NCBI RefSeq assembly: GCF_905404315.1
Contig: NC_066294.1
Location: forward strand, 10,751,501 to 10,815,500
DNA: 64,000 bases
Direction: 5' to 3'
Origin: Leptidea sinapis
Taxonomy: Eukaryota; Arthropoda; Insecta; Lepidoptera; Pieridae
Position numbers and translations under genes: made by a program. Positions 1 to 10,036 of the stretch are shown piece after piece. Below the pieces are notes generated by a model. That model made no database searches. It was given only the letters and a program-made list of their open reading frames with translations, and was not told where the DNA came from. How positions within the stretch are numbered: the stretch's first letter is position 1; every line of letters starts with the position of its first letter.

Positions 1-31
1 GAATGGAGAGTGAAATCACAGAAGATGATAA

Positions 32-97
32 GATACATGGAGTAAGCTGGAGGAGGCCTATACCCAGAGTGGTGTTCCAGTAACATAACGTTTATAA
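32..97 (+). pseudogene. LINE reverse-transcriptase C-terminal remnant (RTE-like)
   Basis: One frame reads ...WSKLEEAYTQSGVPVT and then a stop, preceded by in-frame stops. This looks like the extreme C-terminus of RTE-type reverse transcriptases, where a W..LEEAY peptide just before the stop is common. A short AT-rich 3' tail with AATAAA follows. The fragment runs off the window edge, so its length is unknown. The family call rests on a short motif. Confidence 0.4.
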
Positions 98-283
98 TAT
101 GCGTGTAGACTTAAGATAATATTATGTATTCGAAGCTTGTTGGAATTAATAAAAGTCCTATTATTATTATAAATTGAACAAATTCCAAATATAATATGTT
201 TTTTTGACACAATATTTGAATTCTGCCAAACTTTGACTAAATATGTACAGATTTTTGTTTTTATTCAAAATTAGGTACCGACA

Positions 284-662
284 GGCACGGACGAGTAAAA
301 AAAGAAGGACTCCGCGCCGTGATATAAGTAAGTGAAGCACCGTTATGCTAGTATGTGTGCGGTTACGGGGGATACTAGTTACACAATTTTTTCTCCCTTA
401 AATAATCATATATGGCCACAAATACTTATATAGTATCGTTTTTACACTTCGTAACAACGCACGACGGCATTTTTAAAATATTTTATTAAGACGCAAACTG
501 ATCTGTCATAGACGTTGACAATTTTCATAATGGCCGCCTATCGGCCTGTAGTAGTATAAGCGCGTGCATGGGGCTATGTATTTACATGTTAATCGGCTTG
601 TTTTGGTGCTACACTGTTATGTGAGGTGACACGGAGTCCTGATTTTTTTACTAGTCCGTGCC
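284..662 (+). mobile_element. Inverted-repeat element (MITE-like), copy 1
   Basis: The left end begins GGCACGGACGAGTAAAAAAA and the right end is its near reverse complement (...TTTTTTTACTAGTCCGTGCC), giving about 30 bp of imperfect terminal inverted repeat around roughly 380 bp without coding capacity. AGGTA occurs close outside both ends and could be a target duplication, but the exact termini are unsure. Probably a non-autonomous DNA transposon; superfamily not identified. Confidence 0.55.
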
Positions 663-835
663 AACAGGTAGGTAAGTCACGTATAGTTAGAAAATTAAAA
701 CAAAACAACTCGGTCTTGCACGAAATCGTGTTTTTTCTAAGTAAATCCAGTCAACAGGATTACATTTACAATTTTGTATTGTAGATATAAATTTCTTTAT
801 TTATTAATGTGTAAGTACATATCCCCACGCACACA

Positions 836-1832
836 CTTACACTACTACAGGCCGATAGGCGGCCATTAAGAGAATTGTCATCGTCTGTGACAGATCAGTT
901 TGCGTCTCAATAAAATATTTTAAAAATGCCGTCGTGCGTTGTGTAATAGTTATTTATGCAACTGTTGTGTAATAAGGGGTATTAAAACACGAATGTGGGT
1001 TTATCATGATAATAGTATCACATGAGTGTTTTAATACCTAATTACCAATATAAGACCTATACAAGACTTTATCTACACCCAGAATATGAATTCTCTAAAA
1101 GATTCTGGAACAGTTAGCTTACTGCTAACATTAAAACACCAGTCCTAGTAGTAGCCTAATATCATTCATTACTGATTATATATACAAATAAATTAAGTAT
1201 TAATGTATCAATTATTTATTTTAGTAGTAATTTACAGTTTGTATAGTGCAATAATTAAAATTAACTCAAATATTCAGCGTTTAAAATGAATCGCTTATTT
1301 TTTGTAAACAAAACAATAAAAATATCGAAGCAAAATGGCGGGGATTCGAATAACCTACTTTTTTTTACGGCGCGCGACGTTCTGGTAGTATGGAACGCGC
1401 ATAAACGAAAATGTTCTATTTTTTAAAATTCATACAGATACCACGCATCGAGTAATAAGAATGTGGCTGAATTGAAACACTTTGCGCATGAAGGGATCGA
1501 AAAAAAACATAGGAGTGTTGTTATGAAATACAGTACAACATTACAACACTCGTTTGGATGATGTAATGGTTATTAGAACATTGGGTGTTTTAATGTTGGC
1601 AATAAGCTAACTGTTTCAGAATCTTTAATAGAGGATTTAAAGCATTGGTGTAGATAAAAGTGTAAAAACGATACTTTATAAGTATTTGTGGCCATATATG
1701 ATTATTTAAGTGAGAAAAAATTGTGTAACTAGTATCCCTCGTAAACGCAACACACACTAACACACACTAGCATAACGGTGCTTCACTTGGTAATATCACG
1801 GCGCGGAGTCCTTCTTTTTTTACTCGTCCGTG
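836..1832 (-). mobile_element. Inverted-repeat element, copy 2, split by an insertion
   Basis: Bases 1655-1832 are the inverse of 286-475, and 836-944 are the inverse of 463-558. Read on the minus strand these two pieces make a second copy of the element at 284-662, split by about 700 bp of other sequence (945-1654). With copy 1 this gives a large imperfect inverted repeat across 0.28-1.83 kb. Confidence 0.55.
1063..1665. mobile_element. Inner inverted-repeat element nested in copy 2
   Basis: Arms at about 1063-1147 and 1580-1665 are imperfect reverse complements; each holds the segment AACAGTTAGCTTA or its inverse. They lie almost exactly inside the sequence that interrupts the element at 836-1832, so this looks like a separate ~600-bp inverted-repeat element that inserted there. 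No coding capacity seen. Confidence 0.45.
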
Positions 1833-2023
1833 TTTAATGGGAATACTTTTTGCACAAGATGCTGGTCAGATGCGTTTTATGCAACAACGAATCAGAAGTA
1901 TGCAAAAACTAATTGTGTATAGTATTTTTTTTATTGACGCGAGTGTTACATATTTAAATAATACACTTATCAATGGATTAAAACGCGAGATATTGTAACT
2001 GTGAATTTACATTAGATTTTACG

Positions 2024-2244
2024 TTTTTTTATGATAATAAGGGGCTAGACAAGCAGGACGTTCAGCTGATGGTAATTGATACGCCCTGCTCATTACAATG
2101 CAGCAAATTCTGAGCAGCACTACAATTGTGCTCGTCACCTTGAGACATAAGTTGTCAAGTCTCATTTTCCAGTAATTTCTCTAGCTACCTACGGCGCCTT
2201 TCAGACCGTAACACATTACCGCTTCACGACAGAAATAGGTGCCA
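2024..2244 (-). repeat. Family C interspersed repeat, copy 1
   Basis: Starts with a T run and ATGATAATAAGG, then the family core GCAGGACGTTCAGCTGATGG, the CTCGTCACCTTGAGACATAA block and the CAGTAATTTC block. Strand is assigned so that the A-rich end (TTTTCATAAAAAA in intact copies) is the 3' end. This copy lacks the distal CCTCCCACTGGT end. About a dozen copies lie in the window. The class is not certain; a 3' A-rich end suggests a retroposon. Confidence 0.7.
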
Positions 2245-4165
2245 TAATATTATTAATACGAATCCACTAGCTACCGTACACACCCACTAATCAAAATTGG
2301 TCTTAATTTACCATAAAATATGTTTAAAAATATTCAATCAAGGAATTATGTTAATTAACATAAAAACGCCAATATCGTTAAATATTTGTTTCATTATTAT
2401 AATAAGTACCCTTTGAGAGGTAGCTGTAACGGTTGTAAAGGTTATACCATAAAATATATTACAAAATAGATATTGTTATATCGTATGGCCGTATCGCGTG
2501 CGTTGCACAGATTACAGGTAAATCGGCTGACCTCTTGGGAGGCGACCTCCTTTAGTATGGGAGTATCAATTTAGGTTAGTGTGTGTAATAACAGTCGAAC
2601 AGATACGTTGAAATGCTATTTACTTTATTATTCATTGTAATACTGAATTATCGTTCGACAAATCGTTTCTAGAACTTCTTATGATATAACTTTAGGATTT
2701 AACCGACTTGGAAAAGGAGGAGGTTATCAATGCGATTGGTATTTTTATGATCAGATTTTCGTGATTCTTTAGTTTGATGCAGAATGTTTGTAATTTGGTC
2801 CCGTAAAAATTGACATATTTTGGCCCAGTAGTTTTCATTTTATGAACATTTTTGTGTATATTTTTATAATAATTTATGTGTGGATGATTTTATTATAGTT
2901 TTAGTATTGCTGTTTTAGGAGTTTTCATTTAGTTTGATTATATATTATTATTATTAATCCGTTTGCAAAAAAGTGAGTCTTAGGCTGCCTGTAATTCATA
3001 GCTAACAAACGTTTTTCACGATATTTCAGTGTCTCACAAGAACATTAAATATGGGATCTATATTATGGCACGCGGAACCTTTCGTAGGCCTACCCAAAGC
3101 TTTTATAAAAAACTATTTAATATAGGACTTTTTTAGTTATTATTTACATGAATATGACACTAAAAAGTAAAAATAAAAAAAAATCTACTAAATAGTAAGC
3201 ACATAAAAATATTAGTATTTTATTAATATTAAATGTATAAGATTTGCATAAGAGGTGTATTCAATTAAATCTCTATTAAGATATTTTATACTATTGAGTT
3301 TTTGAAGTTGTTTTTTTTTATTATTTTTAATTGTGCCTCCTATTTCAGGTATAACAAATAAATTGAATAATTCCAGTATCATTTTGTGGCTAGCGCAAAA
3401 TAAAATATCTGATCTTAAGTGGATTATATTAATGAAAACTAATTAAATGTAGAAAATAATAAATAAATCTAACCACTACTTTCTGATATAAACTGCTTCA
3501 AACATAAAAATTTTTAAGCTTTTAACTTTAAAAAAAATGGGTTTCACTCACAACTATTGGTAAATAAAATGATTATATCTCTAAAATCTCCTTAGATTCT
3601 TCTCTGTAGGTTACACAAACACAGTTCATAGATATGGTTTTAAATGTTAGCGGCTAAGACACCCTCTTACGAGGGAAATCCCTTGATAGTTTAGGCTAGC
3701 TGAAATGTAAACCTGTGGTACTTAAACCATCTACATTTGTTAAGCCAAATTGAAGCTTATATGAATCATTATAAGGTGCATTCACAATGTGTTTCAAATT
3801 GTTGGCAGATTGGTTGCACAATAAGTTGTAATATGTCGCGTGGCGCAGACGCAGGGCTGTCTAATCTCCTCTTTGATCATCCCCATGTTTGTCTAAACAC
3901 ATCGTTTTAATTACACCATCATTATTTTGGAATATTTACTGAGTTGTAAATGTCGTTAGATACTTGTGGTTTTGCGTTTGAGATTAGTAGCGACGACGTT
4001 TTAATTTTAACGAAGTTTGTTTTCATTGAATAGAAATAGAATTACTTGTTTTATGGTTTTGGTTTTTAAAATAACCGACAAAGTGCAAGTCAGACTATAA
4101 AAACATAATCTATAAAATCACGTTAACTGTTCTTAAGTTTTATTGTTGTAGCGGCAACAGATTTT
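2245..4165. other. AT-rich stretch, no gene recognised
   Basis: No ORF above background and no recognisable domain on either strand. Around 2700-2730 is a segment with ACCGACTT and GGAGGAGGTTATCAAT that resembles the start of family P (29020, 44990). The rest gave me nothing. Confidence 0.6.
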
Positions 4166-4440
4166 TTTTTTATGGAAAAGGAGGACAAACGAGCGTACGG
4201 TCACCTAGTGTTAAGTTATAACCGCCTCCCACATTCTCTTGCAACGCCAGAGGAATCCAGGAACGTTGCCGGCCTTTAAGGAAGGTGTATTCGCTTTTTT
4301 TGAAGGTATCCATGTCGTATCGAAGACACAGAATGATGCAACGTCTCTACGCAACGTCAAGTGATCCAGCCATTCACAGAGCCCTGGGTCTCCGACAATT
4401 CGAGCTACTCGAGAAAAAACTGTCTTACTATCACTAACGT
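4166..4440 (-). pseudogene. Family D LINE 3' end with RT C-terminal remnant
   Basis: Plus strand begins with a T run and ATGGAAAAGGAGGACAAACG, which is the reverse complement of a LINE 3' end (CCTCCTTTTCCAT then A). Further in, GACGTCTCTACGCAACGTCA and CCGACAATTCGAGC match the RT-coding part seen at 20346-20762. Internal deletions have removed much of the coding part. The sequence on to 4555 is unclassified. Confidence 0.6.
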
Positions 4441-4590
4441 TATTGAGTTTGGTGACAGACGGACAGACAGACGGGCGGACGGTGAGGTTGTAGGAATTAG
4501 GTTCCGTTTTTTCCCTTTGAGTAGGGGCACTCTAAAAGGAACTTTAATATAGGATAACATACATAAGTTCAGGTTGCCTGGCAGAAACTG

Positions 4591-5112
4591 GCCCCGCCTA
4601 GGTGCGTCAAGTGCCTAGAGCCGCATACAACCAAGGAGTGCAAACGCACTCGCGATGCTGAGACTCCTCCCGCTTGCGTCCTTTGTGGGCAGGAAGGACA
4701 TCCCGCGAACTACCGCGGATGTCCCCGCGCCCCTCGTCCCTCAATATCGAAACCTGCTAAGAAGCAGTCTTCAAAACCAGGGCCACCTCCGGCCACTGGC
4801 ACGAACTTCCCTCAACTGAGGAAGAGGACAACCGGGCCTTTACTCTCCACTTCTTGGAGACAAGCAGCCCCGGTCTCCCAGACATCAAATGTCAATTCCC
4901 GCCCTGTGCAAGTCACCCCGAGTGGCCGCAGATGGGCAACACCTACGCAACCAGACTCAGGAGTGCAAAACCCCCTGAGTTTCTTGAAGAATGGAGAATT
5001 CGATATTAAAGAATTCAACATTCTCGCCAATAAATTTAAAACAGCTAGGTCTCCACATGAGCGCCTTATTGCAATGATAGAGCACCAAGACCTGGTGAAC
5101 TCTATGTATTAA
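4591..5112 (+). CDS. LINE ORF1 (gag-like zinc-knuckle protein), C-terminal part
   Basis: Open from the 5' truncation point to the TAA at 5110-5112 (about 173 codons), with no start of its own. Near the N-terminal end are two zinc knuckles: CVKCLEPHTTKEC (CX2CX3HX4C) and CVLCGQEGHPANYRGC (CX2CX4HX6C). Jockey-group ORF1 proteins usually have three knuckles, and these two spacings fit the second and third, so truncation probably removed the first along with the N-terminal region. A proline- and serine-rich tail follows (PKPGPPPATG-like, then TPTQPDSG). The family role is binding the element RNA in a ribonucleoprotein and bringing it to the nucleus. The last base of its stop codon is the first base of the ORF2 ATG. 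Confidence 0.85.
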   Translation, partial: APPRCVKCLEPHTTKECKRTRDAETPPACVLCGQEGHPANYRGCPRAPRPSISKPAKKQSSKPGPPPATGTNFPQLRKRTTGPLLSTSWRQAAPVSQTSNVNSRPVQVTPSGRRWATPTQPDSGVQNPLSFLKNGEFDIKEFNILANKFKTARSPHERLIAMIEHQDLVNSMY

Positions 5113-7997
5113 TGTCCCAATCGCGTAACGCTTCAACACCGAACATGGGGCGAGTGAAGCCTCAGGGCTTAACACTTGTCTCATTCAATACGCGCGGCCT
5201 GCGCACCAACCTCCCAGAGATTAAGGAATTTGTTCGCAATAAGGACATCGACCTATTGCTTATCCAAGAAACATTCCTTAAACCCGACGCTTCAAAGGGA
5301 TTATCGATCCCTTCCTATTCTCTTATACACAATGGCAGAGCCGACGACCGTCGTGGCGGAGGCACAGCCATTTACTATAAGAGATCCCTTCATTGCTCGC
5401 AAATCGCTACTCCAGTGCTTACCAACATGGAAGCAACCGTCTGTCAGTTGGGCATGTCAGGTCATCTGTCTCTGATCATAGCCTCAATCTACCTCCCTAC
5501 TCTCAAGATCCCTCTCCAGAGCGACCTTGAGACTCTCCTCTCTCTAGGTGACTCAGTCATCTTGTTTGGGGACTTCAACTCCAAACACACTGACTGGAAG
5601 TGCCTATCCACAAACGGGAATGGCATCAAGCTCCGCCGTCTAGTTAGGTCTATGGACTTAGACGTCCTAAGTCCCACCTCTCCAACACACTACCCGGATA
5701 ACGTAGCACACTCTCCCGATATTCTAGACATCGCCTTGGTCAAGGGTGTCGCTCTTAATTTAAGGGCGATTGAACCACTCGATGACCTGGGCTCCGACCA
5801 TCGTCCAGTCTCCCTCAAGCTCGGGCCCCATGCCCCCACCCCTACCACCATACACCCTAAAACCCTCACCAACTGGGAGGGTTATAGGGAGTCTCTTGCA
5901 TCAACTTTTGATGCCCACAATTCACCGTATGCAATCTCGTCCAACTATTTCGATAGTACGGATAAGATTGACATCACGGTAAAAGCACTTACTCAAACAG
6001 TGCAGTCCGCTCTCCATGACAACGAGCGGGTGGTTAAGGTTAACAGCCATAAGCTCCCGCTTGATGTCATGAACCTCATTAGAGCCAAGAATGCAGCTCT
6101 CAGAAGAGCCGCCAAGTACCCAACGCCCAACTATAGGTCACGCGCTAACTTCCTCCAAAGCCAAGTTAGGTTACGTCTCTCCGAATTGAGGAATTCCAAT
6201 TGGGATTCACTCATGGAGAACATATCCCCTTCACACCAGGCGTATTACAAAGTGGCGAAAGCCCTTCGTACTGACGCAATACTCCACACTCCGCCTTTGA
6301 TACGCCCCGACGGCAGTACAGCTTTCGAGGACAGGGATAAAGCGGAGTGTTTTGCTGAAAGCATTGCTTCACAATGCTCACCCAGCACTTCTTCTTTCGA
6401 ACCCCTCCACGTAGCGTCGGTGGAGAATGAGGTCAGCCGTCTGAACTCAATGCCTCTCACTGACGATCCCATTTCAACTTCTGTAGAGGAGGTTAAATCC
6501 ATCATCCGTGGATTAAAACCTCGCAAAGCTCCAGGAGCCGATGGTATTTCCAACCTGGCGCTCAAACACTTCCCCGAGCAGGTGATCTTCTTTCTTGTCC
6601 TCCTCTTCAACGCCTGCCTCGACCACTGCTTCTTTCCAACCGCTTGGAAAGAGGCCATAGTTATAGGGATCCCTAAGCCAGGAAAACCCCTCAATATCCC
6701 CTCCAACCATCGCCCCATCAGCCTCCTCAAGGCTATGGGGAAAGTTTTTGAACGGGTTATTCTGTTCCGTATGAGAAAGCATCTCTTTCCAACGGACGGC
6801 CCTCCCTTAGTTATAAATCAACAATTCGGCTTTCGTGCTAAACACTCTTGTCCTCAGCAAGTCCACCGCATTGTAGAGTACATCTACAGCGGGTTCTATC
6901 CCAAACGTAAGAAGACAATCGCTGTCTTCTTCGACGTCGCCAAGGCTTTTGACAAAGTCTGGCACGAAGGCCTAATATATAAACTCCACGCTCTAGGCCT
7001 CCCATCCCGATTAGTCCGCATAGTAACTTCTTATCTCCACAAACGTACCTTTCGTTTCAGACACGAAGGTGTCCTCTCCTCCCCTCGCCTGCTCACGGCT
7101 GGGGTTCCACAGGGCTCAGTGCTCTCACCACTTCTATACATATCGTATACCAACGATATTCCCATCCCTAGAAATGGAGTCCAACTCTCTCTTTTCGCTG
7201 ATGATACCGCTCTCTACGTCCAGTCCCAACAGATATCTTCAGTCCTCTCCAGGCTCCAACGCTCAGTTAATGAGCTAGGTGACTGGTTTAGGAAATGGCG
7301 TATTGAGGTCAACCCGGATAAAAGCTCCGCAGTCCGTTTTGATTTTAAGCGCAGACGCTTCTGCCGGGATCGACCCATTCATCTATTAGGCTCCCCTATC
7401 CCCTTCAGGTCCACAACCAAGTACTTGGGTGTGACCCTCGACTCCCAACTCACCTTCAGGCCTCACGTCAAGAAGGTGACCGGAACCGCCCGCTTCTATC
7501 TGTACCGCCTAAACAGTATGTTAGGTAGGCACAGTAAAATGTCTTTTAGGAACAAGCGAACACTCTTCAAGGTTTGCATTCGACCGGTTTTGACTTACGC
7601 CGCTCCAGTTTTCGCTCATGCGAAACCCAATATTATAAACAAACTACAAACAGTTCAATCCATTTTCTGCCGTAAGGCTGTCAATGCCCACTGGTGTGTT
7701 AGAAACGCAGACCTTCACCGGGACTTAGAGCTCCCCACCATCCAACAACACCTTAAGTGCTTGTCTGAAACTTTCTTTAAGTCCTCAGACAATCACCCAA
7801 ATCCCCTGATTAAGGAGGCAGCGGATTATACCGCCTCCCCTCCTTCACGTCATCAAATCAGGAGGCCCAGACACGCCCTCTCCGATCCCCCTAACAAACT
7901 CTCGTCTGACCTGGAACGCCTCTTGGCATCCGGGGACAATCAGACGCACTCACCTCTATTTTGTGATCATCCTTCTGATGTGACTAGTCCCAATTAG
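5112..7997 (+). CDS. LINE ORF2: apurinic-type endonuclease plus reverse transcriptase
   Basis: A 961-residue protein with no internal stop. Residues ~18-240 are the AP-endonuclease-like domain: LVSFNTRGL at the start, QETFLKP near 50, GDFNSKHTDW near 153 and the terminal SDHRPV near 226. This domain nicks the target. The RT runs from ~460: LKPRKAPGADGISN, then YxRPIS-type (NHRPISLL), FDVAKAFDKVWHEG near 612, GVPQGSVLSPLLY and the catalytic FADDTALY near 695, then the thumb region to the stop. Length and motif order fit the Jockey clade. The ATG at 5112 overlaps the ORF1 stop in TAATG, an arrangement shown in the silkworm LINE SART1 to support coupled termination and reinitiation; that it does so here is inference. 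Confidence 0.93.
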   Translation: MSQSRNASTPNMGRVKPQGLTLVSFNTRGLRTNLPEIKEFVRNKDIDLLLIQETFLKPDASKGLSIPSYSLIHNGRADDRRGGGTAIYYKRSLHCSQIATPVLTNMEATVCQLGMSGHLSLIIASIYLPTLKIPLQSDLETLLSLGDSVILFGDFNSKHTDWKCLSTNGNGIKLRRLVRSMDLDVLSPTSPTHYPDNVAHSPDILDIALVKGVALNLRAIEPLDDLGSDHRPVSLKLGPHAPTPTTIHPKTLTNWEGYRESLASTFDAHNSPYAISSNYFDSTDKIDITVKALTQTVQSALHDNERVVKVNSHKLPLDVMNLIRAKNAALRRAAKYPTPNYRSRANFLQSQVRLRLSELRNSNWDSLMENISPSHQAYYKVAKALRTDAILHTPPLIRPDGSTAFEDRDKAECFAESIASQCSPSTSSFEPLHVASVENEVSRLNSMPLTDDPISTSVEEVKSIIRGLKPRKAPGADGISNLALKHFPEQVIFFLVLLFNACLDHCFFPTAWKEAIVIGIPKPGKPLNIPSNHRPISLLKAMGKVFERVILFRMRKHLFPTDGPPLVINQQFGFRAKHSCPQQVHRIVEYIYSGFYPKRKKTIAVFFDVAKAFDKVWHEGLIYKLHALGLPSRLVRIVTSYLHKRTFRFRHEGVLSSPRLLTAGVPQGSVLSPLLYISYTNDIPIPRNGVQLSLFADDTALYVQSQQISSVLSRLQRSVNELGDWFRKWRIEVNPDKSSAVRFDFKRRRFCRDRPIHLLGSPIPFRSTTKYLGVTLDSQLTFRPHVKKVTGTARFYLYRLNSMLGRHSKMSFRNKRTLFKVCIRPVLTYAAPVFAHAKPNIINKLQTVQSIFCRKAVNAHWCVRNADLHRDLELPTIQQHLKCLSETFFKSSDNHPNPLIKEAADYTASPPSRHQIRRPRHALSDPPNKLSSDLERLLASGDNQTHSPLFCDHPSDVTSPN

Positions 7998-8256
7998 ATA
8001 GCACCCTCTGTGCAATATCCCAGCGGAAACTCCATAGGGAGTGCCGCTTGCGCCTCTCTCTCCCCATGAGAAGGTCGTCTTCGAAGTAGGCTTAGAGGGC
8101 ACCTGCCCAAAGCCAACTGCAGGTGGTGTTTAGTGGGTAGGCACCTAGGTTTCACGTGAGTCCCACATAACCAACGCAGACTTAGGCTGCGTTGGTATGC
8201 ATGAGCATTACATGAACATGAGCATTCAGCAGGGTAGCCCATTCCCTTGCTTGGGC

Positions 8257-8258
<2 letters not shown>

Positions 8259-8322
<64 letters not shown>
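8259..8322 (+). repeat. Uninterrupted 64-nt poly(A) tail of the Jockey-clade LINE
   Basis: Sixty-four consecutive A residues directly before the 3' copy of the 11-bp target duplication. It marks the 3' end of the LINE transcript and gives strand and insertion mechanism. Long pure A tails shorten quickly in genomes, so this supports youth. The exact length may be affected by assembly or sequencing error. Confidence 0.9.
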
Positions 8323-8326
<4 letters not shown>

Positions 8327-8333
8327 GAAACTG

Positions 8334-8854
8334 ATTACTGCCGTTCACTCTCTTGTAATTCAGGGTCAGTTACCTTCAGTAAAAGCAGAAGATTATTAAT
8401 TCAACTGTATGAATATTTTCCCAGACTGGTCCAATTTGCCCCATTGGTAACAATAAATACGACGAGAGCTTAAGAGCACATCATCTGTGAAAATTTCAAT
8501 TGTCTAACTGTCACGGTTGTCATGAGATAAAGCCTGGTGATAGACGAATAGACAGACAGAAGACAGAGGTCTAGTCAGCAGATAAAAACTTCAGCAAAGC
8601 GAGATTTTTGTTCTTTATTTGTGAAGTAACGTAAACAATTTATAAAGTACAATATTGTATTAATTACTGTTTATTTTGCTGTGAATGATCGCGCTCTCTT
8701 GGGCAAGCGTTACAAAGCCATGCGTCACACCTCTGTCTCGGTCATAAACAACAGCATAAAATTTTCAGCGTGCAGAAGTTTTAAATTCAAAAATATCAAA
8801 AAATATATATAAAAGTAGATAACCTAAGCTAAAAACCACGTGCATCTTTTGTAA
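8334..8854. other. Unclassified repeat-like sequence, no gene
   Basis: This is the continuation of the sequence that the Jockey LINE split. Around 8540-8580 is an AGACAGACAG-rich segment of the sort found in many lepidopteran interspersed repeats. No coding potential seen. Confidence 0.5.
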
Positions 8855-8966
8855 AAGGCCCGCATCGCTCCTGTGATTCCTCTGGTGTTGCAATAGAATG
8901 TAGGCGGCGGTGATCACTTAAAATCTGATGAACCGTACGGTCGTCTTTTCTTCTCTACCATAAACA
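8855..8966 (+). pseudogene. Family D LINE 3'-end fragment
   Basis: Plus-strand copy of the family D 3' end: CGCTCCTGTGATTCCTCTGG, then a variant of the GTGATCACTTAA block and CCGTACGGTCGTCTTTTCTT, ending at CCATAAAC. Only the last few RT codons and the 3' untranslated part remain. Confidence 0.6.
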
Positions 8967-9054
8967 AAAAAGGTTTTCTTTTGTCGTAAGTCCTCTAACA
9001 GAGAGAACCTAAGAGTTTGAACAAGACATACAAGATTTATTTGTCTCTATTTGA

Positions 9055-9238
9055 TTGAAAATAATGGCCGTTGAGTTTCTTATATTATGTTCTTCTCACG
9101 AGCTCAACTCTCTACGAACATGTGGTAAATTCAGTAATTTAAAAGATATATTTGTAGATACGATTCAAAAGCGCTTAGTTTAAGCCTAATTGAATAAAGT
9201 TTATTTGACTTTGACTTTGACTTTGACTTTATCAACGA
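9055..9238 (+). mobile_element. LINE 3' end with a TTTGAC microsatellite tail
   Basis: Contains TTGAGTTTCTTATATTATG, CTCACGAGCTCAACTC, GGTAAATTCAGTAATTTAAA and then AATAAAGTTTATTTGAC(TTTGAC)n. The same block, with the same tail, is at 31230-31380 and a partial one is near 63880. A shared 3' end with a simple-repeat tail is typical of CR1-group LINEs that are not polyadenylated in the usual way. No coding part remains. Confidence 0.6.
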
Positions 9239-9243
9239 TACGT

Positions 9244-9350
9244 CACTCAAACGGTTGGCTTAGTGGTGCTCGCACGGAACTCGAGTGGTAGCGGGTTCGA
9301 GTCCTACATCGTTCATAAATTTTGTTTTAAAATTTAACTTGTGTTCTAGC
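9244..9350 (+). mobile_element. Family A tRNA-headed SINE, copy 1
   Basis: Head AACGGTTGGCTTAGTGG (A box) and GCGGGTTCGAGTCC (B box), then CATCGTTCATAAATTTTGTT and a degraded tail. It abuts the TTTGAC tail of the preceding LINE end. The tRNA-like part is missing bases after the A box. Five copies of this family lie in the window (22918, 34285, 35413, 62752). Confidence 0.75.
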
Positions 9351-9493
9351 AGATAGTTTTGTATGTAGCACAGCGTCAAAGATCTTTGTCTCGTCCTTTT
9401 TGTGGTTTTCATAGTGTTAGGAGCTGGTTTACCTTTCAGTCAAAAGATGTCACAGGAAAATGATAATAACAGAGATTTGGTTAATTTCCTATA

Positions 9494-10036
9494 GTGATTT
9501 GATCATCATTATCATTAATCTAAACAAATCTAGTGATTTTATCAAATGCCAGGGTTGGTTCCGTGAAATGACAATGGCTGACGCGACTAGAATAACTTAG
9601 GATGTAAAAGCGAGGATCAGACTTGAGTCATACCCCGACCCGGACAGGTTACTTGGAATGGGTTGGCTGGCGGGCATGGCCCGCGTTTTTTTTTGATTTT
9701 TTTTATTAAATTATAGGGCTTCTACTTGGCCTTTAGGGAAAATTTTATCTGTTTTGAGGTTAGGTTACATTAATTTGATTTTCAAGAGACTGGTGCGTTA
9801 CCTTTTCATGGAAGTGGCGGAGTGAGCCAGGGGACAGAGGACATCTCCCTACCTCCCCCTTCCCCTCTCAGTCAACTCCACCTGCGCATGATAATAAATT
9901 CTCACCAAATTATGTCTAAGTCCTACTAAATAAAACTTAAGTATAAATAAAAATATACTTTTTCTCATTTCACGGAACCAACTCTGGCATTTGGTCAAAT
10001 CACTAGATTTGTTTCGAGAATTAATGATAAAACCGT
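9494..10036. repeat. Inverted repeat flanking ~380 bp
   Basis: AAATCTAGTGATTTTATCAA then GGGTTGGTTCCGTGAAATGA near 9525-9583 is inverted near 9964-10015 (TCATTTCACGGAACCAACTC then a TAGATTTGTTT end). The arms of ~55-60 bp are about 90% alike by eye. The interior carries a CT-rich segment near 9855 and no coding potential. Possibly a DNA element with long terminal repeats; superfamily unknown. Confidence 0.5.

Larger units (their letters stand above)
4591..8322 (+). mobile_element. Young Jockey-clade LINE, 5'-truncated
   Basis: A non-LTR retrotransposon flanked by a perfect 11-bp target duplication, GGCAGAAACTG, at 4580-4590 and 8323-8333. It holds the 3' part of ORF1, an intact ORF2 overlapping ORF1 by one base, a ~260-bp 3' untranslated region and an uninterrupted 64-nt A tail. 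The 5' truncation falls inside ORF1. Perfect duplication, pure A tail and an ORF2 without stops indicate recent insertion. This copy cannot make full ORF1 protein, so further movement would need ORF1 in trans. It is more GC-rich and has denser coding than its neighbourhood. Confidence 0.93.

Noticed and set aside
7994..8260. 88-codon minus-strand ORF in the LINE 3' region
   Set aside because: It is antisense to the 3' untranslated region of the Jockey LINE, without motif.
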